DNA from: Elioraea sp051860475
GTDB lineage: Bacteria > Pseudomonadota > Alphaproteobacteria > Acetobacterales > Acetobacteraceae
Length of the DNA stretch: 15,920 bases
Assembly: GCF_051860475.1 (NCBI RefSeq)
Contig: NZ_JBHYDW010000108.1
Location: 1-15,920 of the forward strand
Direction of reading: 5' to 3'
Position numbers and translations under genes: made by a program. Shown in pieces: positions 1 through 7,245 of this stretch. The number at the start of each line of letters is the position of its first letter. The stretch's first letter is position 1. The notes under the pieces are model-generated. The model was not told the DNA's origin. It worked only from the letters and a program-made list of their open reading frames with translations, and did no database searches.

Positions 1-247
1 CGGCATAGGCCGACAGCCCGGCGTCGATCGCGAGCTGGAAGTGGTAGTGCGGGTCGTAGCCGGCGGGATTGGGCGCGAAGCTGCGCGCCGGGCCGTGCTC
101 GAAGCCCTGGTCCACCGGCAGGATCACCAGCTTGCCGGTGCCGCCGAGCTTCCCCTCCATCAGAATGCGCGCGAGGTTGGCCTTGGTGCCGGGGTTGTCG
201 CTCTCGTAGTTCGAGAGAATGTCCTTGACGCGCCTGGTGATCCGCAT
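1..247 (-). CDS. Class I fructose-bisphosphate aldolase (DhnA type), N-terminal part, cut by window edge
   Basis: The first 82 residues are present; the rest lies left of the window. The start MRITRRVKDIL is followed by KLVILPVDQGFEHGP and the NPAGYDPHYHFQLA region, the recognisable N-terminus of the archaeal-type/DhnA class I fructose-1,6-bisphosphate aldolases. These cytoplasmic Schiff-base enzymes split fructose-1,6-bisphosphate into dihydroxyacetone phosphate and glyceraldehyde-3-phosphate in glycolysis and gluconeogenesis. The catalytic lysine would be further downstream and is not visible. The ATG at 247 is chosen because a GGAGG (plus-strand 255-259) sits 7 nt upstream and a promoter-like pair lies further up (285-313). 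The reading frame stays open upstream through 709, so the protein could also be made as an N-terminally extended form. Family call is confident; a gene symbol is withheld because the full protein is not seen. Confidence 0.88.
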   Translation of the reverse strand, partial: MRITRRVKDILSNYESDNPGTKANLARILMEGKLGGTGKLVILPVDQGFEHGPARSFAPNPAGYDPHYHFQLAIDAGLSAYA

Positions 248-709
248 GGCGGGGCCTCCGTCGCTGGGGTGCCGGGATGGCGGTTGCCTAGAGCAAAGTG
301 CCGCTTCTGTCACCCCAGGGTCGAGCCAGGCGGCGAGGCGCCGGTGCGCGCCGGGACGTGCCAGGTCGAGCGCGGGCGGGGCCGCGCGCAGCATCCGCGC
401 CCCGCACGCCTCCGCGAGCGCAGCAAGAGGCTCGGCCTGGGCGTCGGGGCCGGTGAAGACGATCGCGTGGCTGCCCGCGTGCAGCGCCTCGACCGCGATC
501 CCGGCGAGGTCCCCGCAGTCGAGCACATCCTCGATCGGCACATCCGGCGCGGCCTCGTGTGCCGCCGCGATCAGCGCGCGCCACCAGCCGAACCCGGCAT
601 AGCCGGCCGCGCCCGGCGCAGAGAGCAGCGTGACGCCGGATCGGGCCTCGGCGGCCGCCGCAAGCGCCGTGCGCGCGTCGTCGAGCCCGTGCACGATCAC
701 CGCCCGCAT
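248..709 (-). CDS. Conserved-looking alpha/beta protein in frame with the aldolase (hypothetical)
   Basis: From ATG 709 this frame reads MRAVIVHGLDDARTALAA, then TLLSAPGAAGYAGFGWWRAL, VLDCGDLAG and a C-terminal RRLAAWLDPG. It has normal protein composition, with alternating hydrophobic strands and Ala-rich helices. From memory it resembles a roughly 150-aa uncharacterised protein encoded next to class I aldolase in Acetobacteraceae; I do not know its function. No stop codon occurs before the aldolase ATG. After WLDPG the sequence turns into low-complexity linker-like residues. Removing one G from the GGGG run (plus-strand 313-316) would place TGA immediately after WLDPG, so a stand-alone 132-aa protein with a lost stop is likelier than a designed fusion. 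An in-frame ATG at 757 has no ribosome site; 709 has a weak AAGG. Confidence 0.6.
285..313 (-). promoter_or_regulatory. Putative sigma70-type promoter for the aldolase
   Basis: On the minus strand GTGACA (plus 308-313) and TAGGCA (plus 285-290) are separated by exactly 17 nt. They are followed about 35 nt later by GGAGG and the aldolase ATG at 247. This would let the aldolase be transcribed independently of the in-frame ORF upstream. Assigned by eye from spacing and partial consensus only. Confidence 0.35.
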
Positions 710-720
710 CGGCGGCCTTG

Positions 721-749
721 TTGACCCTGCGGAAGCGCCCTGTCTAGGG
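721..749 (+). promoter_or_regulatory. Putative promoter for the coiled-coil/zapA operon
   Basis: TTGACC (721-726), a 17-nt spacer and CTAGGG (744-749) form a GC-rich alphaproteobacterial-style housekeeping promoter. It lies about 35 nt upstream of the first plus-strand start codon at 784, and within the divergent gap next to the minus-strand ATG at 709. Recognised by eye. Confidence 0.4.
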
Positions 750-783
750 TCGCGCATCACTCGACACCAACCACGAGTCCACC

Positions 784-1002
784 ATGCCCGACGCCAACGC
801 CGCGCCCACCCTCACCGATGCCGCCGCCGCGCTGGAGGCTGCGGTGAGCCGGCTCGAGGACGTCGCCGAGGCGCTTGCGCACCGCGCCGAGGAGCAGGCC
901 GCCAACCCACCTGGCGCGGAGGCGGCCGCCGCGATGGCCGAGGCGGCGCAACGGCTCGATGCGGTGATCGCGCGCCTCTCGGCCGTGCTCGATCAGGACT
1001 GA
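784..1002 (+). CDS. Small Ala-rich coiled-coil protein upstream of zapA
   Basis: A 72-residue protein, almost entirely helical, with heptad-like runs (ALEAAVSRLEDVAEALAHR and AAQRLDAVIARLSAVL) and no membrane segment or cysteine. It sits 4 nt upstream of zapA and is presumably co-transcribed. In many alphaproteobacteria a short coiled-coil ORF (DUF4164-like) precedes zapA, and I assign it to that type by position and composition. A function in division-ring assembly is only an inference from the neighbour. The start ATG 784 lacks a strong ribosome site, but no better in-frame alternative is seen. Confidence 0.72.
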   Translation: MPDANAAPTLTDAAAALEAAVSRLEDVAEALAHRAEEQAANPPGAEAAAAMAEAAQRLDAVIARLSAVLDQD

Positions 1003-1006
1003 CCGC

Positions 1007-1318
1007 ATGGGCCAGGTCACGCTGAAGATCAACGGCTTCCCCTATGTGCTTGGCTGCCCGGACGGGCAGGAGGCGCATCTGGAGGCGCTCGGCGCCGAGC
1101 TCGACGCGCGGGTGAGCTCGATCCGCGCGCAGGTCGGCAATCTCGGCGAGGCGCGCTTGCTCGCGATGGCCGGCATCATGCTGGCCGATGAGCTCGCCGA
1201 TGCGCGGGCCGGGCAGGCGCCGGTGCAGGCGGCGTCCGCCGAGGTCGACGCAGCCGAGCGGCTGGCCCGCCTTGCGCGCAGGCTCGACGGCGTTGCGTCC
1301 AGGCTGGCGCGGGCCTAG
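1007..1318 (+). CDS. zapA: Cell division protein ZapA
   Basis: 103 residues. The start GQVTLKINGFPYVLGCPDGQEAHLE is the ZapA N-terminal beta-hairpin domain (V.I.G..Y.L.C..G.E..L). After it comes ARLLAMAGIMLADELADA and a C-terminal coiled coil ending RLDGVASRLARA. ZapA binds and bundles FtsZ protofilaments at the Z-ring in the cytoplasm. Length matches the family (about 100-120 aa). The following 6S RNA and fthC complete the classic zapA-ssrS-fthC order, which supports the call independently of the protein sequence. Confidence 0.93.
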   Translation: MGQVTLKINGFPYVLGCPDGQEAHLEALGAELDARVSSIRAQVGNLGEARLLAMAGIMLADELADARAGQAPVQAASAEVDAAERLARLARRLDGVASRLARA

Positions 1319-1321
1319 CTT

Positions 1322-1488
1322 CTGATCGCGGGGCTGCCCGGTGCGTCAGGCAACTCATCCCCGGGGCCATTGATCTTCCCATTGGGAGCTGTCCCTGTCG
1401 CGGTCGTGGCCGCGGTACACGGCGCCCACCTGCTAAGAGCAGGCCTTGGGAGGATGATACGCCAACGGCCAGGGTGGCTCCGCGCTTT
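1322..1488 (+). ncRNA. ssrS: 6S RNA (ssrS), regulator of RNA polymerase
   Basis: The interval between zapA and fthC holds a long rod-like RNA. GCGGGGCTGCCC (1328-1339) pairs with GGGTGGCTCCGC (1472-1483), with one internal UG/UG wobble step. Just inside, GGTGCGTC (1340-1347) pairs with GATACGCC (1456-1463) through G-U pairs and one mismatch. The middle contains less paired stretches, an inner TTCCCATTGGGAG hairpin, and CCTGCTAAGAGCAGG. 6S RNA imitates an open promoter and sequesters sigma70 RNA polymerase in stationary phase. Identification rests on the zapA-fthC location plus the closing stem. The exact ends are estimates, and no covariance-model score was available. Confidence 0.78.
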
Positions 1489-1491
1489 CTC

Positions 1492-2064
1492 ATGTCCCTC
1501 TCCGACACGCTGATCGACGCGAAGCGCCGCGCGCGCGAAGCCGGGCTCGCCGCGCGCGAGGCGGGCGATCCGCGCGCCGGGATGCTGCTCGCCGGCCACG
1601 TGCTGGAGCGGTTTGCGCCGCCGCCGGGCGTGGTGGTGGCGGGGTACTGGCCGTTCGGGCGCGAGATCGATCCCCGGCCGCTGATGCTGGCGCTGGCCGG
1701 GCGCGGCCACGCGCTGGTGCTGCCGGTGACGGGGCGGCGAGGGACACCGCTCGTGTTCCGGCGCTTCCGGTTCGGCGATCGGCTCGATGCTGGCCGGTTC
1801 GGTACGAGCCACCCGGGCGAGGACGCCGACGAGCTGCCGCCCGACTGGCTGTTGGTCCCGGTAGTGGCGTTCGACGAGACGGGCGTGCGGATCGGCCACG
1901 GTGCGGGGTACTACGACGTGACGCTGGCGGCGCTGCGCGCGCGGGGCCCCGTGACGGCGCTCGGCTGCGGCTATGCGGCCCAGCGCGCCGAACGGCTACC
2001 GGTTGCGGCGCACGACCAGCGCCTCGATGCGATCGCGACCGAACATGGAGTGCTGCGCGCGTGA
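1492..2064 (+). CDS. fthC: 5-formyltetrahydrofolate cyclo-ligase
   Basis: 190 residues from ATG 1492. The family signature GHGAGYYD is at about residues 135-142, preceded by DWLLVPVVAFDETGVRI. An N-terminal YWPFGREIDPRPL segment also matches the 5-FTHF ligase fold. The enzyme uses ATP-Mg to convert 5-formyl-THF to 5,10-methenyl-THF in the cytoplasm, recycling a folate inhibitor. A GTG at 1474 would add six residues but lies inside the 3' strand of the 6S closing stem, so ATG 1492 is preferred. The position directly after 6S RNA is the usual one. The last codons overlap the next gene (GTGA at 2061-2064), implying translational coupling. Confidence 0.92.
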   Translation: MSLSDTLIDAKRRAREAGLAAREAGDPRAGMLLAGHVLERFAPPPGVVVAGYWPFGREIDPRPLMLALAGRGHALVLPVTGRRGTPLVFRRFRFGDRLDAGRFGTSHPGEDADELPPDWLLVPVVAFDETGVRIGHGAGYYDVTLAALRARGPVTALGCGYAAQRAERLPVAAHDQRLDAIATEHGVLRA

Positions 2065-2870
2065 AGATCCTGTTCCTCGGTGACATCGTCGGCCGCGCCG
2101 GCCGCGACGCGGTGATCGCCGCCCTGCCGTCGCTGCGCGTGCGGCTCGGCGCCGAGCTCGTCATCATCAACGCCGAGAACGCCGCGCACGGCTTCGGGCT
2201 CACCCCCGAGATCGCGCGTGCGCTGTTCGCCGCCGGCGCGGATGTGCTCACCCTCGGCAACCACGCCTGGGACCGGCGCGAGATCGTCCCCTATATCGAG
2301 GGCGAGCCGAGACTGCTCCGCCCGTTCAACTACCCGCCCGGCACGCCCGGCCGTGGCGCGGGCGTATTCGCGGTGGGCAGCCGCAAGGTGCTGGTGGTGA
2401 ACGCGATGGGGCGGCTGTTCATGGACGCGCTCGACTGCCCGTTCCGCGGCATCGACGCGCTGCTCGCCGCGCACGCGATCGGCCGCACGGTGGATGCTGC
2501 GGTGATCGATTTCCATGCCGAGGCGTCGAGCGAGAAGCAGTCCTTCGGTCACCACGTGGACGGACGCGTCTCGTTGGTGGTCGGCACGCACACCCATGTG
2601 CCGACGGCGGATGCGCAGATCCTGCCGCGCGGCACCGCCTACCAGACGGATGTCGGGATGTGCGGCGACTACGACAGCGTCATCGGCATGCAGAAGGAGG
2701 GCGCGGCATTGCGCTTCGTCAAGAAGCTGCCGGGTGAGCGGCTCGCACCGGCCGAGGGCGAGGCGACGCTGTGCGGCGTGCTCGTCGAGACCGACGACGC
2801 GACCGGGCTCGCACGCCGGATCGCACCGGTGCGGCAGGGCGGACGGCTCGCGCCGACACTGCCCGACTGA
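2061..2870 (+). CDS. TIGR00282/YmdB-family metallophosphoesterase
   Basis: 269 residues, starting at a GTG that overlaps the fthC stop by 4 nt. Metal-binding motifs of the family are complete: FLGDIVGRAGRD (Asp8), INAENAAHG (Glu39, Asn40), TLGNHAWD (Asn67), DFHAEASSEK (His152) and GTHTHVPTAD (His177, His179). Bacterial homologues such as Bacillus YmdB are dinuclear-metal phosphodiesterases reported to act on 2',3'-cyclic nucleotides and cyclic AMP. The substrate here cannot be inferred. Cytoplasmic, with no signal peptide. The stop is 4 nt from the convergent stop of the GH13 gene, with no room for a terminator hairpin between them. Confidence 0.9.
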   Translation: MKILFLGDIVGRAGRDAVIAALPSLRVRLGAELVIINAENAAHGFGLTPEIARALFAAGADVLTLGNHAWDRREIVPYIEGEPRLLRPFNYPPGTPGRGAGVFAVGSRKVLVVNAMGRLFMDALDCPFRGIDALLAAHAIGRTVDAAVIDFHAEASSEKQSFGHHVDGRVSLVVGTHTHVPTADAQILPRGTAYQTDVGMCGDYDSVIGMQKEGAALRFVKKLPGERLAPAEGEATLCGVLVETDDATGLARRIAPVRQGGRLAPTLPD

Positions 2871-2874
2871 CGCT

Positions 2875-4836
2875 TCAACGCGCGAGCACGAGCACGCCGT
2901 TCGCCGGCAGGCGCATGCGCGCGGCGAAGGGATAGGCGAAGCCCGGGGCGGGATCGGCGTGCACCGCCCCGAAATTGCCGACGGGAGCGATGTTCGGGAA
3001 CGGGTCATAGACGTCGCTGTTGAACACCTCGCGCCACTCCCCGGGCCAGGGCAGGGTGACGGGGTAGTGCTCCAGCGCCTGCTCGTTCAGGCTGGGCACG
3101 ACCACGACGTCGCGACCTTCGCCCTCGACCCAGCGGTGCAGCACCAGCACGCGGTCGCGCTCATGCACCTGCGGCACCCGCACGCCCTTGGCCGCGAGCG
3201 CGGGGTGGTGCCGGCGCAACGCCACGAGATCCTGCACGAAGCGCAGGAAGTCGTGCCTGGCGCGCACGTGCTCGACCTCGCCCCAGCCGATCAGGAACTG
3301 CGACCAGAAGCGGATGTCGTCGTGCCAGGGGCGGGCCTCCAGGATCTCCTGGCCCATGAACAGCATGGGGATGCCGGGGGCGCACAGCAGCAGGGCGGTG
3401 GCGACGCGCGCGCGGCTGCGACCGTACCAGGAGTGCGGATGCGACGGGTCCGCCACCGCCGGCACGCGCGGCGCGCGCGGGGCATGCGCGTCGTAGTCCC
3501 AGCGCACCACGTCGTGGTTCTCGAGGCACTGCACGACGGTCCAGGCGGCCGGGAAGCCGGGCGGCGGCGGCAGCGCCTCGGCGACACGGTCGAGATGCAC
3601 ATGCGCGTCGGCCCCACGCGATGCCTCGGCCAGCATGCCGCGGAGCGCGTCGCGCAGGCCATCGCCGAGCGCGGCGTCGAAGCCGAGCCCGTCGGGGAGG
3701 GGCGTGACAGGAAACGCGCGGTCCCATTTCCAGTACTCGGCGATCTGGATCGCCTCGGGCTTCACATGGCGCACGGTCGCGGCGAGGTCGCGGCAGAAGC
3801 GGTCGCCGCCGTGCTCGTGGATCACCGTTACCTCGTAGTAACGAATGCCGTCGGCGCGGTACTCGCCGAGGAAGAACAGCGCGTTGTCGATCAGGAACTG
3901 GCGCACCGGGTCCTGCCAGTAGGCGAACACCTTGCCGCCTGCCCAGCCCTTGTCGGTGAAGTAGAGGGAGCGGTTGTCGTCGCCCCAGGGCTGGCGGTCG
4001 TAGTAGTACAGGCTGCGGTCGCCGAAGCCGCCGCCGGCATGGTTGAAGACGAGATCCAGGATCACCGCCATCCCGTTCAGGTGGCAGAGATCGATCAGGC
4101 ATTTGAGCTGGTTCGGCCCGGAGACGAGATCGGCGAGCGCGAGCGGGGCATGCCCATGCTCGGTGAGCAGCCCGTTCACCACGGCGAGGTGCTGCGCGAG
4201 CTCGGCCTGATCCTCGACCTGATAGACCATCTCGGGTGAGAAATAGTCGAGGCCCGCGTAGCCGAGGCCGAAATCGTCGTCGTATTCCTGGATCGGCAGG
4301 AGCTGGATCGCGGTCACGCCGAGCGCGCGCAGATACGGGATGCGCGCGACCACGTCGAGGAACTTGCCGTAATGCGGCGCCTCGGGGTTCGCGCCCCAGA
4401 ACACGCCGACATGGAGCTGGTAGAGGATCAGCTCGTGGAACGCTGGTGGGCGCCATTGTGCGTCGTGCCACGGATAGTCGTGCGCGGGGCGAATGAGGCA
4501 CGGGCAGTCGGGAAAGGGCGGATGGGTGCCGAGCTCGCGCGCATAGGGGTCGCGCTTGAAGCCCTCGCTGCCGCCCTCGGGTCCCTGGATCCAGAACAGA
4601 TAGGGGTCGCCTTCGCCCATGCCGGGCATGAAGCCGGCCCAGGTGCCGTCGCCGAGCGGCGTGAGCAGGGTCTTCGTGCAGGGCGTCCAGCGCGACCAGT
4701 CCTCGGTCGCGCGATGGTCGGTGGCGAGGTGGACGGCGCGCGCGTTCGGCGCCCAGGTGCGAAAGGTCGCACCGCCGGGAACGAGCGTCGCACCCATCGG
4801 TGTGTGCCGCCCGACGGTGGGATCCGACATGCGCAT
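2875..4836 (-). CDS. GH13 alpha-amylase-family protein (branching-enzyme-like), nucleophile Asp replaced by Tyr
   Basis: 653 residues from ATG 4836, which has GGAGG 5 nt upstream (a GTG at 4842 is less likely). The N-terminus (about residues 10-110) has a CBM48-like module (GATFRTWAPNARAVHLA). The (beta/alpha)8 domain starts at FHELILYQLHVGVFWG, followed by a C-terminal beta domain. Conserved GH13 blocks: region I DLVFNHAG (Asp261, His266), region II DGIRYYEV (residues 330-337), region III IAEYW (Glu367, acid/base) and region IV ENHD (His441, Asp442). In region II the nucleophile aspartate of GxRxD reads Tyr334. Relatives act on alpha-1,4/1,6 glucans such as glycogen. If the substitution is real the protein may be catalytically dead, or a carbohydrate-binding or regulatory paralogue. 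No glg neighbours are present. Confidence 0.85.
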   Translation of the reverse strand: MRMSDPTVGRHTPMGATLVPGGATFRTWAPNARAVHLATDHRATEDWSRWTPCTKTLLTPLGDGTWAGFMPGMGEGDPYLFWIQGPEGGSEGFKRDPYARELGTHPPFPDCPCLIRPAHDYPWHDAQWRPPAFHELILYQLHVGVFWGANPEAPHYGKFLDVVARIPYLRALGVTAIQLLPIQEYDDDFGLGYAGLDYFSPEMVYQVEDQAELAQHLAVVNGLLTEHGHAPLALADLVSGPNQLKCLIDLCHLNGMAVILDLVFNHAGGGFGDRSLYYYDRQPWGDDNRSLYFTDKGWAGGKVFAYWQDPVRQFLIDNALFFLGEYRADGIRYYEVTVIHEHGGDRFCRDLAATVRHVKPEAIQIAEYWKWDRAFPVTPLPDGLGFDAALGDGLRDALRGMLAEASRGADAHVHLDRVAEALPPPPGFPAAWTVVQCLENHDVVRWDYDAHAPRAPRVPAVADPSHPHSWYGRSRARVATALLLCAPGIPMLFMGQEILEARPWHDDIRFWSQFLIGWGEVEHVRARHDFLRFVQDLVALRRHHPALAAKGVRVPQVHERDRVLVLHRWVEGEGRDVVVVPSLNEQALEHYPVTLPWPGEWREVFNSDVYDPFPNIAPVGNFGAVHADPAPGFAYPFAARMRLPANGVLVLAR

Positions 4837-4925
4837 CGTCACCTCCTCGATGTCACAGAACTGCAGTCAGCGGCACGGCCAGGGTAGCGCGCCACCGGCG
4901 CCGCGTGTGATCGCGTTCTGCGGCG

Positions 4926-5879
4926 CTACCGATCCGGCAGCAGCCGCGGTACCAGGCGCAGGAACGCGAGCATGCCGAACAGCTCCACCAGCGACTGCAC
5001 CACGATCACGATCGACGCGGCCTGCCACGAAGGCGGCAGCGCGAGTGCCAGCGGCAGCACGACGAAGGAGTTGCGCGTGCCGAGGCTGAAGGTGAGCGTG
5101 CGTCCGGCCCGGGGCGGCAGACCGACGATACGGGCCAACGCGACGCCGAGCACGAGCGTGCCCGCGAGGAACAGCACGAAGGCCGTCGAGACATCGGCCA
5201 GCAGCGGCAGCGCGCGCGCGACCGCGCCCACCTGCGAGGCGGCGATCAGGAACACCACCGCGGCCAGCAGCGGCACGGGCGCCCAGGCGAGACGCTCGAT
5301 CAGCGCGCGGCCGTGGCCTTCGGCGCGGCGCTCAGTCACCCAGGCGAGCGCCAGCGGCAGCACGATCAGCGCGCCGAAGGCGGTCGCGACATGGGCAAGC
5401 GGGACCTCGGCCGTGACGTCGCCGCCGACCAGCAGCCAGACATAGCCCGGCAGCAGTGCGAGTTGCGCGAGAAGGATCAGCGGCGTGACCGCGATCGCGC
5501 GCGCGGTGTCGCCGCGCGCCAGATGCGTGAAGGTGATGAACCAGTCGGTGCAGGGCACCACCAGCACGAGGACGACGCCGAGCCGCACGGCCGGATCGTC
5601 GGGCACGAGCGGCAGCAGCGCGGCAACCAGCAGCGGCACGGCGAGGACGTTGCCGCCCAGCACGGTGGCGACGAAACGCCCGTCGCGCAGCGCGGCCCCG
5701 AGGTGGACGAGCGGCACCTGGGTGAAGGTGGCGTAGAGCAGGGCGCCGAGCACCGGCCACAGCACCGCCTCGAACACCGGCGCAAGCTCGGGCGCGGCCA
5801 TGCCGAGCGCGAGCCCCAGCCCGATCGCCGCGAGGTACACCCAGACCTGGTGCCGCTCCAGGGTCGTCCGCTCGATCAC
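4926..5879 (-). CDS. ACR3/bile acid:sodium symporter superfamily transporter (arsenic-resistance-like)
   Basis: 317 residues, very hydrophobic, with about ten membrane helices (WVYLAAIGLGLALGMAAP, VLGALLYATF, TVLGGNVLAVPLLVAALLPL and so on). The fourth-helix motif VPCTDWFITFTHLARGD contains Cys110, and the ninth-helix region QSLVELFGML contains Glu299. These resemble the Cys and Glu reported as important in Acr3 arsenite permeases. Homologues labelled 'arsenic resistance protein' carry the same PCTD motif. Either arsenite efflux or organic-anion/sodium symport at the inner membrane is possible. No arsR or arsC lies nearby, so the arsenic role is unproven. The GTG start at 5879 is preceded by GGAG with 5-nt spacing. 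Confidence 0.82.
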   Translation of the reverse strand: MIERTTLERHQVWVYLAAIGLGLALGMAAPELAPVFEAVLWPVLGALLYATFTQVPLVHLGAALRDGRFVATVLGGNVLAVPLLVAALLPLVPDDPAVRLGVVLVLVVPCTDWFITFTHLARGDTARAIAVTPLILLAQLALLPGYVWLLVGGDVTAEVPLAHVATAFGALIVLPLALAWVTERRAEGHGRALIERLAWAPVPLLAAVVFLIAASQVGAVARALPLLADVSTAFVLFLAGTLVLGVALARIVGLPPRAGRTLTFSLGTRNSFVVLPLALALPPSWQAASIVIVVQSLVELFGMLAFLRLVPRLLPDR

Positions 5880-5896
5880 GCCGTCTCCCGTCCCTG

Positions 5897-5925
5897 TTTC
5901 CGGCCCGTTCGCGCCCTGCTACACA
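5897..5925 (+). promoter_or_regulatory. Possible promoter for yebC-ruvC
   Basis: TTTCCG (5897-5902) and TACACA (5920-5925) are separated by 17 nt, inside the 95-bp divergent gap between the transporter and yebC. A GAGG sits 5 nt before the yebC ATG. The match to consensus is weak; position and spacing are the main support. Confidence 0.28.
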
Positions 5926-5974
5926 CGCCCGCCCTAGCAAACCAGGACACGACTCGAAGGACCACGAGGCGGCG

Positions 5975-6724
5975 ATGGCCGGCCATTCGCAGTTCAAGAA
6001 CATCATGCACCGCAAGGGCGCGCAGGATGCCAAACGCGCGCGTGCCTTCGCCAAGATCATCCGCGAGATCACCGTCTCGGCGCGCCAGGGCTCGCCCGAC
6101 CCGAACGCCAACCCTCGGCTCCGCGCCGCCGTGATCGCCGCGCGCCAGGCCAACATGCCGAAGGATACGGTCGAGCGCGCGATCCGTAAGGCGACCGGCG
6201 AGGGCGGGGCCGATGACTATGTGGCGCGGCGCTACGAGGGCTACGGCCCCGGCGGGGTGGCAGTCATCGTCGAGGCGCTGACGGACAATCTCAACCGCAC
6301 GGCCTCGGATGTGCGCTCGCTGTTCTCGAAGCATGGCGGGGCCTTGGGCGAGAGCAACGCGGTGTCGTTCATGTTCGACCGGCTGGGCGTGATCCGCTAC
6401 CCGGCCTCGGCCGCGGGCGGTGACGCCATGCTGGAGGCGGCGATCGAGGCGGGGGCGGAGAACGTCGAGAGCGGCGAGGGAGGGCACGAGGTCACGTGTG
6501 CGCCTGAGGATCTGTTCGCGGTGCGCGATGCGCTTGCGGCGCGGTTCGGCGATCCGGAGGAGGCGAAGCTCGACTGGCGGCCGAAGACGACGGCGCCGGT
6601 GGACGAGGAGCAGGCGGCATCGGTGCTGAAGCTGATCGATGCGCTCGAGGATCTCGACGACGTGCAGGCGGTGTTCGCCAATTTCGAGGTCTCCGACGAC
6701 GTGATGGCGAAGCTGAGTGCCTGA
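5975..6724 (+). CDS. yebC: YebC/PmpR-family protein (TACO1-like)
   Basis: 249 residues of typical family length. The N-terminal signature MAGHSQFKNIMHRKGAQDAKRARAF is diagnostic, followed by NPRLRAAVIAARQANMPKDTVERAI, YEGYGPGGVAVIVEALTDNLNRT and a C-terminal DLDDVQAVFANFEV. Family members were described as DNA-binding transcriptional regulators (PmpR). More recently, YebC and TACO1 proteins have been tied to translation of proline-rich stretches on the ribosome. Cytoplasmic. The stop overlaps the ruvC start by 8 nt, so the two genes are translationally coupled, as is common across proteobacteria. Confidence 0.96.
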   Translation: MAGHSQFKNIMHRKGAQDAKRARAFAKIIREITVSARQGSPDPNANPRLRAAVIAARQANMPKDTVERAIRKATGEGGADDYVARRYEGYGPGGVAVIVEALTDNLNRTASDVRSLFSKHGGALGESNAVSFMFDRLGVIRYPASAAGGDAMLEAAIEAGAENVESGEGGHEVTCAPEDLFAVRDALAARFGDPEEAKLDWRPKTTAPVDEEQAASVLKLIDALEDLDDVQAVFANFEVSDDVMAKLSA

Positions 6725-7229
6725 CGGATTTCCACGCCGCCTGCGCGTGCTCGGGCTCGATCCGGGGCTCGGCGTGACGGGCTGGGGCGTGATCGAGGCG
6801 GAGGCGAACCGGCTGCGTCACGTCGCCGACGGGGTGGTGGAGACGGATGCGGCGCTGCCCTTGCCGGCGCGGCTCGCGGCGCTGCATGGGGCGCTCGCGG
6901 AGATCATCGCCGCGTGGCGCCCCGACGAGGCGGCGGTCGAGGAGACCTTCGTCAACCGCAATCCGCTGAGCACCTTGAAGCTCGGCCAGGCGCGCGGGGT
7001 GGTGCTGCTGGCGCCGGCACTCGCGGGCATTCCGGTAGCGGAATATCAGGCGACGGCGGTCAAGCGCGCGGTGGTCGGCCGGGGCCATGCGCAGAAGCAG
7101 CAGGTGCAGGCGATGGTGCGGATGCTGCTGCCGGGCGCCGCGCCGCGCCGCGCCGACGCGGCCGACGCGCTCGCGGTCGCGATCTGCCACGCGCACCATC
7201 GGGCGACGGCGGCGCGGCTGGAGGGCTAA
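6717..7229 (+). CDS. ruvC: Crossover junction endodeoxyribonuclease RuvC
   Basis: 170 residues, near the family norm (about 165-175). The RNase H-like catalytic acids are visible: Asp15 in VLGLDPGLGVTGWG, Glu75 in EAAVEETFVN, and Asp147/Asp150 in ADAADALAVAICHAHH. RuvC dimers symmetrically cut Holliday junctions during recombinational repair, normally guided by the RuvAB branch-migration motor. The GTG start at 6717 overlaps yebC. RuvA and RuvB do not follow here; the next gene is convergent 16 nt away. They must lie elsewhere if present. Confidence 0.95.
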   Translation: MPDGFPRRLRVLGLDPGLGVTGWGVIEAEANRLRHVADGVVETDAALPLPARLAALHGALAEIIAAWRPDEAAVEETFVNRNPLSTLKLGQARGVVLLAPALAGIPVAEYQATAVKRAVVGRGHAQKQQVQAMVRMLLPGAAPRRADAADALAVAICHAHHRATAARLEG

Positions 7230-7245
7230 GTCCCGCGCAATTCCG

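Noticed and set aside
2515..4239. Long plus-strand open frame (574 codons)
   Set aside because: Mostly antisense to the GH13 gene and overlapping the end of the YmdB-like gene. The translation is Arg/His/Val-rich with no motif; it is a high-GC shadow frame.
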